Positions 48,201-56,037 of a DNA stretch of 64,000 nucleotides are shown here, one piece after another. Origin of the DNA: Melitaea cinxia (lineage: Eukaryota; Arthropoda; Insecta; Lepidoptera; Nymphalidae); assembly GCF_905220565.1 (NCBI RefSeq), contig NC_059415.1, positions 10,926,001 through 10,990,000 on the forward strand, written 5' to 3'. The position numbers and the translations under genes are program-made. How positions within the stretch are numbered: position 1 is the first letter of the stretch; each line of letters opens with the position of its first letter. The notes under the pieces were generated by a model. That model was not told where the DNA came from, ran no database searches, and saw only the letters and a program-made list of their open reading frames with translations.

Positions 48201-48561
48201 TCTTACTCACCACAGGCAAACAACAGTGCTTGAAAGCAGTATAATTCAGCTGTGATTTTCTGTAAGGTCAGGGTACTTCCCCAGTTGAGCTATTCCAGAT
48301 TTTGAGCAGGATATTTCCTGGTGTGCTTATCTCAGTTTACACGTATGACAAATACGATAATTTTATGTAGTTACGCAAATGTTGTGTATAAAAACTTTTT
48401 TTTATTATGCGTTAAAATAGATAAGGTAATTTCTAAAAGATAACACTTTAATTGAATAATATATATAGCTAATGATATAAATTAATTTATATAACCATCT
48501 ACAATATAAGAATATATATATATTTTACATTTATTACATTAAACTAAAAAAAAAACCTTAA

Positions 48562-48600
<39 letters not shown>

Positions 48601-50021
48601 CTGTGTGGCTACGGCACTAAAGAATTTAGCCACCCCGTCTCTTCCCGTGGGTGTCGTAAGAGGCGACTAAGGGATAACAAGCTTCCACAACCACCTTGGA
48701 ACTTAAGAAGCCGACCGATGGCGGGATAACCATCCAACTGCTGGCTTTGAAATACACAGGCCGAAGACGGGCAGCAGCGTCTTCGGTGCGACAAAGCCAG
48801 TACTGCGGTCACCAACCCGCCTGCCCAGCGTGGTGACTATGGGCAAAACACATGAGTTCACGTTATTTTTGGCGTAAACTTGTGGAGGCCTATGTCCAAC
48901 AGTGGACTGTATAGGCTGTAATGATGATATATATATATACATAATATAATAACAAAAAATATTATTAAAAGGAGTCCCTTTAGGCAAGGTTCCGAAGATA
49001 ATGGCAGCGTTCCCCCTTTGGATAGCTAGACTAATTCTTTGTCCGAAGTAGCTGCCAGCTCTTCGGTCTCCTGTGACGTCGAATAACCTTTTTGCTATTT
49101 CCTTAAATAGTGTTATGGCACTAGGACCCCACGGACCAAGGGTCTCGACACCGAATAGGATAAAATCATTTTCGGAGCCTAGACCCCTGTATTTGTCTGC
49201 TATATCTAAAAAATATTCAATTAAAGTGTTATCTTTTAGAAATTACGTAATTAATATTACAAATTAAATAATTAAAAAGTTGAATTTTCCAAATAATTAC
49301 TATAAGAGTATGTACATAACTTATTATTGTATATTGTTATGTGTCACGACTGTAAACTGTGTGAATAAAATTAGAAAATATATTTTGGATTTTTAAGATC
49401 TTATATTACCTCTTTGTTGCCATATGCCTATCTGTTATTGTGGAACTTCGAATTTTCTGAATTACGTGTTAAAATTTTATTTATTACATATTTTTTTTCC
49501 AAAGTAATAAAGATATATTCTGTCTGTATTTTCAGTAACTACTTCATTAGTTGATATGTAATATATTGTGATATTTTGAAGTTAAGATAATTGCCTTGAT
49601 CACGTTTGTTAAACGAGATAACAATGTTAATACAATTTTATACCTACTGACTAGATAACATATATTATTTCCAGACTACTTAAGTACCCTTCCGACAGGG
49701 AAACACCAGTGTTAAAGCAAAAATAAAATATTAACTTACCCCTCCGAGACTGTGAAATACATTGACATCAGAATCGAATGACAAATTTAAGACGGAACCC
49801 TCGGCAAAATATCTGTTCATTAGAACGTAGTACCTATTCTTTTCTCTTGGAGGTAGACCTGGGTCAAACCAAGTGACTATATCACTGGAGTCGTGACAAG
49901 GATGTTCAGTGAGCAAAGGGATATTACCGATTGGATCAAAGTCTTCTTCATTATCGTCCATATTATTTTCAGCATCACCTCGAACTGCTAGGAATATTAA
50001 AATTAAGGCCCGTAGCTTCAT
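42223..50021 (-). CDS. Gene B: secreted GD-like serine protease, 7 exons, 451 aa
   Basis: Secreted chymotrypsin-fold (S1A) protease zymogen. Coding exons, in order: 50021-49740, 47871-47698, 47321-47108, 46187-46075, 44894-44715, 44171-44012, 42455-42223. All introns are GT-AG, with phases 0,0,1,0,0,1. Residues 1-17 (MKLRALILIFLAVRGDA) form a signal peptide. Residues about 20-150 form an N-terminal domain bracketed by Cys42 and Cys147, resembling the GD N-terminal domain in layout. A Cys-Gly-Arg-Arg linker (from residue 171) leads to the activation site HTEL|IVNG, with Ile182 as new N-terminus. The triad is His226 (TIAHC), Asp279 (NNDIALL) and Ser383 (GDSGS). The C-terminus (RGIVS, then KYVVFTDVEKY) matches the GD-like style. 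Oddities: Gly197 (chymotrypsin numbering) is Ser; S1 residue 189 is Ser, so trypsin-like cleavage is unlikely. Introns carry many repeats. The splice model matches gene C exon by exon. Family assignment to GD is from memory; protease identity is secure. Confidence 0.88.
42579..42790 (-). mobile_element. RepH copy inserted in gene B intron 6
   Basis: Reversed RepH from TATAAAATTCTCGGGTCGCG to GTTTCCCGGGTTAGCTAC. It interrupts a block that is continuous at 62,553-62,880. Confidence 0.75.
43010..43170 (+). repeat. RepG copy in gene B intron 6
   Basis: TATAAACCTGAAAAGTTTGT and TTGGATAGCCCATTTACCGA; shares upstream flank with the copy at 62,720. Confidence 0.65.
43205..43570. repeat. Two opposed RepC fragments in gene B intron 6
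   Basis: A sense head (GCTGGCGGTTGCGGGCTCGA, then TTGTATTGGCCAAACAGAT) runs to about 43,357 and joins a reversed tail/body (CAGCCTGTAATATCCCACTA) to 43,570. The pair could fold as an inverted repeat in the transcript. Confidence 0.7.
44215..44450 (+). repeat. RepB copy in gene B intron 5
   Basis: Degenerate: GTATATTAACCTTACATAAG, CTCCTGGTGTTCACGATC and GTACGCTTGTTTATCACGC. Confidence 0.55.
45228..45545 (+). repeat. RepM copy in gene B intron 4
   Basis: GCCCGCGACTTCGTCCGCGT, TTACATCAGCTATCTGCCAG, TCGGTCTAGCCGTTTCAGAG and a CAGACAGACAG run; the reverse of the 3,065 copy, longer. Confidence 0.65.
45690..45952 (+). repeat. RepB copy, very degenerate, gene B intron 4
   Basis: GGGCACAGCTGGAAATATCT, AGCCAAATAATACTGGTC and TACTATCAAGTCGTCTGTAC. 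Confidence 0.5.
46365..46750 (-). repeat. RepD copy split by RepA, gene B intron 3
   Basis: RepD blocks (AGTAGTCTGTTCCCAAAATA; AAAGGTAACAGCTGAAC) and (TCTAGACTTAGGCGGGAATT; CTGCCAATGCGCTAGT) are separated by a 5' RepA piece. Confidence 0.6.
46525..46642 (-). repeat. RepA 5' fragment inside RepD
   Basis: AAGTTTCAAGGTGGTAGTGG, CCACGGGAAGAGAGGGGGTG and CGTAGCCACACAGC; reversed, so the 5' block is at the right. Confidence 0.7.
46826..46955 (-). repeat. RepB copy, truncated, gene B intron 3
   Basis: T-rich tail, GTCGGCAAACAAGCGTACGG to CCCAATCCCCAATCCCCCCA. Well preserved and so probably young; 5' half missing. Confidence 0.75.
47900..48130 (+). repeat. RepB copy, degenerate, gene B intron 1
   Basis: GCACAGTAGAAAGTGTCCTG, ATTGGCTACGGTAGCC and GTACGCTTGTTTGCCAGCAC. 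Confidence 0.5.
48170..48345 (-). repeat. RepB 5' half, gene B intron 1
   Basis: CTCACCACAGGCAAACAACA, GTGCTTGAAAGCAGTATAAT and GTGCTTATCTCAGTTTAC; with the preceding copy it forms an opposed pair. Confidence 0.65.
48563..48597. repeat. (TA)n microsatellite
   Basis: Uninterrupted TA run of about 35 bases abutting the 5' end of a RepA copy. Confidence 0.9.
48599..48925 (+). repeat. RepA copy, full length, gene B intron 1
   Basis: GTGCTGTGTGGCTACGGCAC to GGACTGTATAGGCTGTAATG, then ATGATATATATATATAC. It is flanked by TA runs on both sides and is very similar to the copy at 25,690. Confidence 0.85.
48978..49207 (-). pseudogene. Non-LTR retrotransposon ORF fragment in gene B intron 1
   Basis: The minus strand reads without a stop for about 77 codons and contains VETLGPWGPS, RLFDVTGDRRAGS and AIQRGNAAIIFGT. 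This resembles the C-terminal end of reverse-transcriptase ORFs of some non-LTR elements; the clade is not resolved. It ends beside the (TA)n-flanked RepA copy. Confidence 0.55.
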
Positions 50022-51429
50022 TATTTATAGGCCCTATTCCACTTTTAGTAATATTTTTATATAAAATATTTTTATTTGTTACATAATATGTATTTATATA
50101 CAGTGACGATTAGGACTTAAGAGTTGAGACGTATTATTAAGAGTAAAATTGTTGATGAAATATTTATGTGTTCTAAACAATGTAGAATACTGCTACATTG
50201 TTGATCTTAATTGAATAATTAACCACAATGTTAGATATGACGAGCCTTGGTTCGTGATTCATATGGAATATTGCTGACAAGGAAAATGTATTGAAAATAT
50301 TTTGTTCTTAAAGATATTATTAATTTAATTATATTATTATTATTGATTGATATTTACTGACAGTAAATCGAATTTTGAATTTTTGGTTCCTTGTTGTTTT
50401 TTTCAAATTACATATTACACTTTGAGGAAATCATATATTACTAGCTATTGAAAATATTTGAAACAATTATAGTTACAACAATGGTCCTAAAAGTGAGCCC
50501 TGAGCTATGCCACTTGAAGTTTAATTGTTTACTTCTATTACTATTTACTTCATATATTGTCTTATTAGTAAAAATTTTATAGTAATTGAAGATCTCTGAT
50601 TATAAAAAATTACTATTTTTACCACGCTTTTATTAGCTTGGGTTGTATGTATGTATGTAATGGAATCTTTGAGCATAATTTTCACCAATTTCCAGAAGTT
50701 TGATTAATTTGCAACTTTGCACACGTATCAAGGACCGATGACAATGCAATGATTCAATAACAGTTTCCCAATATCCTTATTAGAACCGCCAGGATTAATA
50801 AATTCTTTCGTGGATCCTCTGTAAGGAAGTAAGAAAGATAAAGCTAGCGCGCGATCTGCGCATGCCTGCAGTTTCGGACTTACTATTTCGCTCGGGCACT
50901 TGCACTGGTTTTTTAGTTTTTTTAAACTATAATTTTTATTTCCACTCTTTTGTTAGAAATGACACAAGCCACAAATTATGTTTATTACTTTGACTTCTTA
51001 CACACTATCGGTAACCGAACACTAACACGAGTGAATATCGTGCAATTTTACACGAACTGTAGCTCGGATTTGATCTTCCGTGAGTTATTCTTAATTAAAA
51101 CTGAGATGGAGATTCTTATTAACATATGCGTCAAGGAAACCCTAAAATAAAGAAAGTAATTAATTTTTGAACTAAGTCATATACGAGACTAGGAAAAGTA
51201 GAACTTGTGGTACCAAAACTAAATAAGATACATTCATAGTTCGGACTTTACTTTATTTTATGGAGTAGTGCTTCCCTCCCTAAAGTAAGGGAACTAAGAA
51301 GGCATTCACAAGAGGCGATAAGAATGTTTTTCGAATAAGTTTTAATGGAAAGTATAAAATATATTTTAATTATGATACAATACGTTGAGAATTTTTTTAC
51401 TCTACGTTACAACAATTTTATTTTTGCAT
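50022..51429. other. Region between genes A and B; no catalytic exon found
   Basis: Searched by eye for His, Asp and Ser protease motifs on the minus strand; none seen. A 66-codon plus frame at 50950-51150 has no recognisable domain. A CG-bearing patch (AGCTAGCGCGCGATCTGCGC) is near 50,841. Confidence 0.45.
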
Positions 51430-51654
51430 TTTATTTATTAATTTGAGATTCTTTTTCGGAAAGATTACATGGGCTTTACTGCCTCTTCCCTACATTCCTA
51501 GGAAAATCTAACCTGCTTACGCTGCTGGATACAATTTTGCTTTGTTATAGGTATTAATTTCCATGTATACCAACAGCATTTATAGCTAATCATCATAGTA
51601 CGTGTTTTTGGATAATAGTTTTTTGCGAATTTCTTTACAAAAAAAAAAACTTAC

Positions 51655-52330
51655 CGCGAACGGTTCACTGCAATATTCGACCATGTCAATAACTAGACTA
51701 GTAATGTAAGGAACTTTGTTAGTGGTCAGTCCTTTAACAGTAAAACCGATACCTTGTTTATCTTTTAAAAACTTCATTACATAGCTCTTAGATTCACGAC
51801 TGATTTCTGCAGCCTCTTTGTCATTCTAAAAACAAATGAACGCTATATAAATCACATGAGTAATTAGTTGTATCAAATCCAAATTACTGCAATAAAAGAA
51901 AAGCAAATTATATAAATCAGCTGTTTCTATGTTGATGTCTAGTAAATAAATAAATTGCTGATCTCAATTTTCGTGCCTAGCAACACATCAGTAATTCATT
52001 TTTATGTGGGTATACAAGATAGGTACAAAGTGAACATAAATATTATAAAACTTTTAGTATAAAAATCATTTTACTCACTAAAGTAACGCTCGCGTCTCCA
52101 TTAAAGGTTACATGAATTATAGAATCCGGGTAGAAATTTCTGTTTATAAAAATTAAATATTCATTATTATCTTCAGGATTAAGACCAGGTGTGAAAGACG
52201 CGCCAATCTCTTTAGATCCTTGACATGGGTAAGCTCTGAGGAGTGGATTCCCAAATTTAACTTCAGGTAAAGAATTTCCACTTATGACAATGACTGCTAA
52301 AACTATAACGATTTTAAGTTTATCATTCAT
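51655..52330 (-). CDS. Gene A: signal peptide plus GD-type N-terminal domain only, 2 exons
   Basis: Exon 1 is 52330-52079 (84 codons) and exon 2 is 51825-51655 (57 codons), joined at a phase-0 intron like genes B and C. The 141 residues hold a signal peptide (MNDKLKIVIVLAVIVISG) and the cysteine-bracketed domain (Cys36 in AYPC, Cys136 in EYC) with the shared pattern GNPLL-AYPC, then FTPGL with N-x-YL, then GFTVKGL. No catalytic exons follow before gene B exon 1 at 50021. Exon 2 ends with a good donor (GCG|GTAAGT) in phase 0. If this donor is not used, the frame runs 22 codons further to a stop at 51586, and AATAAA-type signals lie at about 51430-51439. It may be a truncated paralogue, a free-domain protein, or an alternative 5' cassette spliced to gene B exon 3. 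Confidence 0.7.
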
Positions 52331-52359
52331 TGTCCCACGTTACTAAGACCTCTTGATGA

Positions 52360-52370
52360 TACAACGTTAT
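52360..52370 (-). promoter_or_regulatory. ATAACGTTGTA motif upstream of gene A
   Basis: On the minus strand the 11-mer ATAACGTTGTA, with a central AACGTT palindrome, lies about 30 bases before the gene A start codon. The same 11-mer precedes gene C at 55507-55517. It may be an initiator or factor site, or just shared ancestry of the two 5' ends. Confidence 0.3.
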
Positions 52371-52659
52371 TCACTAGAAAAATAATTATTGTTTTTGTAA
52401 CAAAGATATAAACGGTACGATAAAATAGCGTGAAAAATTCTCGGTATAAAAGTAATGAGATTTATTTTATGGGTATTTTACGCTAGTGTAATGTAATGGC
52501 CTGTAAATATCATACTATTGGGTACTGACCTTACAGTAAAAATGTATGGTTAAGAACACAGTCACTCTCAGTTTTTTTTTTTGAAATACACTTTTTCTGA
52601 ATATTCCCTTCAAGCGAATTTGATAAGACTCACATTCGACGGCCCCGCTAGGATTCACT

Positions 52660-52972
52660 CCTATGTCGGGGGTCCGCAAATACATACACAATATTTAAAT
52701 AAATATCTACAAATATCTACAACACACACATATACACACACACACGGTCTTCTGTTCCTAAAGTAAGCAACTTAATGCTTGTGTTATAAAAACAGTCGAC
52801 TGGTATAGCTATATGTATTTTTTTTTCGATAAAAATATTATATATTATTAGTAGTCATATAAATACTACATATATAAATAAATATATATTACACCCAGAC
52901 TCGGGGTGGGAATCGAACTCACAACCCCGGAGCAGAAAGCAGGATCACTACAAACTGCGCCAAGGGGCTAGT
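52660..52972 (-). repeat. RepD copy, full length
   Basis: ACGGTCTTCTGTTCCTAAAG, an AT-rich middle, ACTCGGGGTGGGAATCGAAC and CTACAAACTGCGCCAAGG; followed immediately by a reversed RepC head. Confidence 0.75.
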
Positions 52973-53130
52973 ACATTACACACACAATACTCATACACAA
53001 ACGACTAGACCACGGAAAAAAATCTGTGTGGCCAATACAAATGTGCGACATATGCGGGGATAAAACTCTCAACCGCTAGCGCAACAGCCATAATCCAGTG
53101 CTGTGACCGTTACGCTAACGCGCGTCTTTA
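52973..53130 (-). repeat. RepC head, reversed
   Basis: ACTAGACCACGGAAAAAAATC, TGTGGCCAATACAAATGTGC and GTGACCGTTACGCTAACGCG. Confidence 0.65.
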
Positions 53131-53403
53131 ATATATATCAAATACAACTGTTATATTTTAGTTTCAAAAATGAATATTCGTTATAGCACTATTTGTATGC
53201 TAAATTGTTAAAAACAATATTTAAAAATCGAACAATTAAAAAAAATGTCAAAAGTTATTTAAAAATCGAACAACCAATTCCAGGTTTTACTTTAACTGGC
53301 ATAAAAGTGTTTACTGTAAACAATTTTTTATGGATTTTGGTATGGTATTATGTCAATGTAAAAGTCATTTTTGCTTAACAATTGTAGCATATATTTTTAT
53401 TAG

Positions 53404-53822
53404 CACGTAGTTTCGTTCCTGCTGATGTATAATAGCACAGTTATGCATTAGCGTTGCTATTTACATTTTCTAGGCGACTGATTTAAATTTTTGGAATACC
53501 CTCGTATTGTATTACGTCGCGGTTCACCTTAGGGGGTAGTTGTGTCGCGACGCGCTGGGTTTGCTGTATATAAGCCTCAGGGCGAGTGTTTGCGGCTTTT
53601 TTTGGGGTTGGATTCTCTCGCCGACTTAAGATCTGGGTGCAATTTATTGTGAGTGAGTCATTGTAGTTTCTTATGGTAGCTTTGCATTAATGTAAGTTGA
53701 TTTTGTGAGTTTTTGAAAAAAGAAGATTGAGATTCTGGAGGATTTTTTTTTGTCTCTCTTGTAGTCTCGTGTTAGGAATTGTGGGTCTCTCTCGCCCAAC
53801 AACCAATTTTTTTAACACGTAG
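53404..53822 (+). mobile_element. Unclassified 405-bp block between CACGTAG direct repeats (LTR-like?)
   Basis: CACGTAG occurs at 53404-53410 and 53816-53822. The block between is richer in G and C than its flanks, has a TATA-like TGTATATAAGCCTCAGGG about 40% along, and ends in a T-rich stretch. It may be a solo LTR or other insertion, but it lacks clear TG...CA ends at the repeat borders. Confidence 0.35.
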
Positions 53823-53862
53823 CACAATAAAAAAAATGTTCACGTCTAAAAGTTAATTTTTT

Positions 53863-54178
53863 GCACAGCTATGGATTGTACCTGTTGCGCTGGCGGTTGC
53901 GGGTTCGATCCTCGCACATGACAAACATTTGTACGGCCATACAGGTGTTTGCCGTGGTCTGGGTGTTTGTGCAGTCCTTGTAGGTTTCCCCACCGTGCCT
54001 CGAAGAGCACGTTAAGCCGTCGATCCCGGTTGTTATCATGTACACCTGATAGCGATCGTTACTCGTGGTAGGGAATATATCCGCCAACCCGCATTGGTGC
54101 AACGTGGTGGACTAAGTTCTGATCCTTCTCCTACATGAGAAAAGAGGCCTATGTAGTATGTGAGTAGTGGGATATGTA
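53863..54178 (+). repeat. RepC copy
   Basis: GTTGCGCTGGCGGTTGCGGG to AGAGGCCTATGTAGTATGTG; near full length, head truncated. Confidence 0.8.
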
Positions 54179-54282
54179 CAAATGATAAGTACAAATACTT
54201 ATTGAAAGGGAAAAAAAAGGAAAAAAAAAACTAATCGAAATTTTAGTTGATGTTTAAAACTATTGTTATTTTTGACTGTAGA

Positions 54283-54432
54283 TATTATTTGTTTTCTCAA
54301 AATTATTTCCAGTATGATTTGTATTATTTGTTTCTCAAAATTATTTCCAATATGATTTGTATTTTTTGTTTCTCAAAATTATTTCCAATATGATTTGTAT
54401 TATTTGTTTTTCAAAATTATTTCCAATGTGAG
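54283..54432. repeat. 38-bp minisatellite, about 4 units
   Basis: The unit runs TATTATTTGTTTCTCAAAAT then TATTTCCAATATGATTTG; the first unit has one extra T and the last is diverged. It is AT-rich with no spacers, so not CRISPR-like. Confidence 0.85.
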
Positions 54433-55500
54433 ATTGTAGTAATGTTCGATTTATATAATATATATTGGTTTTTGTTTTTTTTTTTCATGTTATATATATG
54501 TCATATGTACAATTATATTGTATTGTATTGTGTAATATATTTGTTGGTGTTTTAAGTAATAATTTCACGTTTATAGACACAACTTTGCTGGCTTAATCAT
54601 TCCTATTGTGTTGTGAATTAATTGTATTGTTGTGTGCTGTTTGTTTTCCAATAAATAATAAAAAAAATAAAAAAATAAAATGACTCTGAGATAATTTTCA
54701 GCAATGCATGCCAGGGATTCGTCATGGAAGATTCAGCTACGTAAGAGTTCCTTGGTTCGTATTGTTCAGAAGAGAACGATTTTTTAATCATCAGCGATCC
54801 ATTAAGAATCGGGAGAAGTAATCTAATTTCACAAGCAAGAACACGCCGTTTACATTCCATTCTCCGACCCTATTCAGGACCTCTGGATTCTTGGCAAGGA
54901 CGAGGTTAACACGGGGTCAAATATATATAGGTTGTTTCCCATTACTTTATTATTATTTAAAAATTCTTATATGTAAGTAAATGAGATATTATTTAACTCA
55001 TCTCAGTGCATTGACTTTGATGTGTATCTTTAAAAATGCAAATTTTATGTTTGAACCAGTGCCGCGATTCTCAGAGATCGAGCAAGACGTACCAAACAAG
55101 ACGCATTTTTATCTCTTTATTGTGAAGTTAAGTCAATAATAAGGAAAACATAAAAATATTAAGCATTTTTATTAAACATCAATTCGATGACCTTATAGCC
55201 TTTTCTTGTTTTCACGTTTGGTTATAGTTATCATCCTGCGAACTCAAGATTTTTTAATTTAATTTACACGTGCTTCAAAATTTAATCTTAATAATAAAAT
55301 TCCATAGACATTATTAAAAAATTCTATGCAGCAAGACTGAATTATAATTAATTTTGTTTCTAAGAATGTGACTTGTTTCTAAAAATATAGAAATAAATAT
55401 TGGCACTATAAGAAAACTTGTTATTAAAACACAAACGTAGACGCGATCAGGCAACAGGTTATCGAGTATGTGATTTGTGAGCGTAATTTTGCATTGCATC
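54433..55500. other. Intergenic sequence between genes A and C, no gene supported
   Basis: An A-rich tail-like end (CCAATAAATAATAAAAAAAA) lies at 54,648-54,680. The 80-codon minus frame at 54618-54860 covers a less AT-rich patch, and the adjacent frame also looks partly coding. This may be an old retrocopy, but no family was recognised. Confidence 0.35.
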
Positions 55501-55506
55501 TGAGGG

Positions 55507-55999
55507 ATAACGTTGTAATAAGGAAAAAAGTTTTAAACATTGCGTTCTAGTGATGTGTTGAATTGAAAGAAATAAAAGAGAATATTATGTGAAAGAAAGG
55601 TAAGAATTTTTTCCATAGCACATTTGTAGGATAAAATAATTCGTTGTTCTTTTATTTTAAAAGCTTTAAGTTTTTGTAACAAAGAGTTCGTAAACTATTT
55701 CGTACGGATTTATACGAAAGAAATCAATGCCATTATTATTATTTAACTCATGTTAGTGCTTATTTTTACTGTAATTATAATTCTACAAATACTGATTTCA
55801 ATATTTTCAACATGAATATACAGTGGTCATTTCCTAAGCTGTTATCATATAGTAATTAAACGTATAATAATAATAATAATAATAATAAATACTTTTTATT
55901 GTACACCACAAAGAAAAATTACAAAAAAGTGATACATGCAAAGATTAAGGTATTAGTAGTATATTAACAATAAAATGTTTTTCTTTTTTAAATTTGCAG
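55507..55999 (+). promoter_or_regulatory. Possible promoter, 5' UTR exon and UTR intron of gene C
   Basis: A donor-like GAAAG|GTAAGA lies at 55599/55600, and a pyrimidine-rich acceptor (TTTGCAG) ends at 55999, 38 bases before the chosen start codon. This would give a short untranslated exon and an intron of about 400 bp. The 11-mer ATAACGTTGTA at 55507-55517 also occurs upstream of gene A. An (AAT)n run lies inside the proposed intron at about 55868-55889. All of this is inference. Confidence 0.35.
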
Positions 56000-56037
56000 G
56001 CTGTAACTATCAAAGAAGGACTATATATAAAAACAAG

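Noticed and set aside
49740..52330. Genes A and B as one protein with two N-terminal domains in series
   Set aside because: Gene B exon 1 has its own start codon and signal peptide and no acceptor at its 5' end; alternative use is more plausible than serial fusion.
53404..53822. Firm call as a solo LTR
   Set aside because: The block does not start with TG and end with CA at the repeat borders, and no second LTR or internal genes are present; kept only as unclassified.
54283..54432. Regular direct repeats resembling a CRISPR array
   Set aside because: Units are contiguous with no spacers, in an animal genome; it is a minisatellite.
54618..54860. 80-codon minus-strand frame upstream of gene C as an exon
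   Set aside because: A neighbouring frame looks equally coding, there are internal stops, and no splice partners; an old retrocopy is likelier.
55975..56037. Upstream in-frame ATG as the start of gene C
   Set aside because: It lies before a likely 3' splice site and would bury the signal peptide 21 residues inside the protein.
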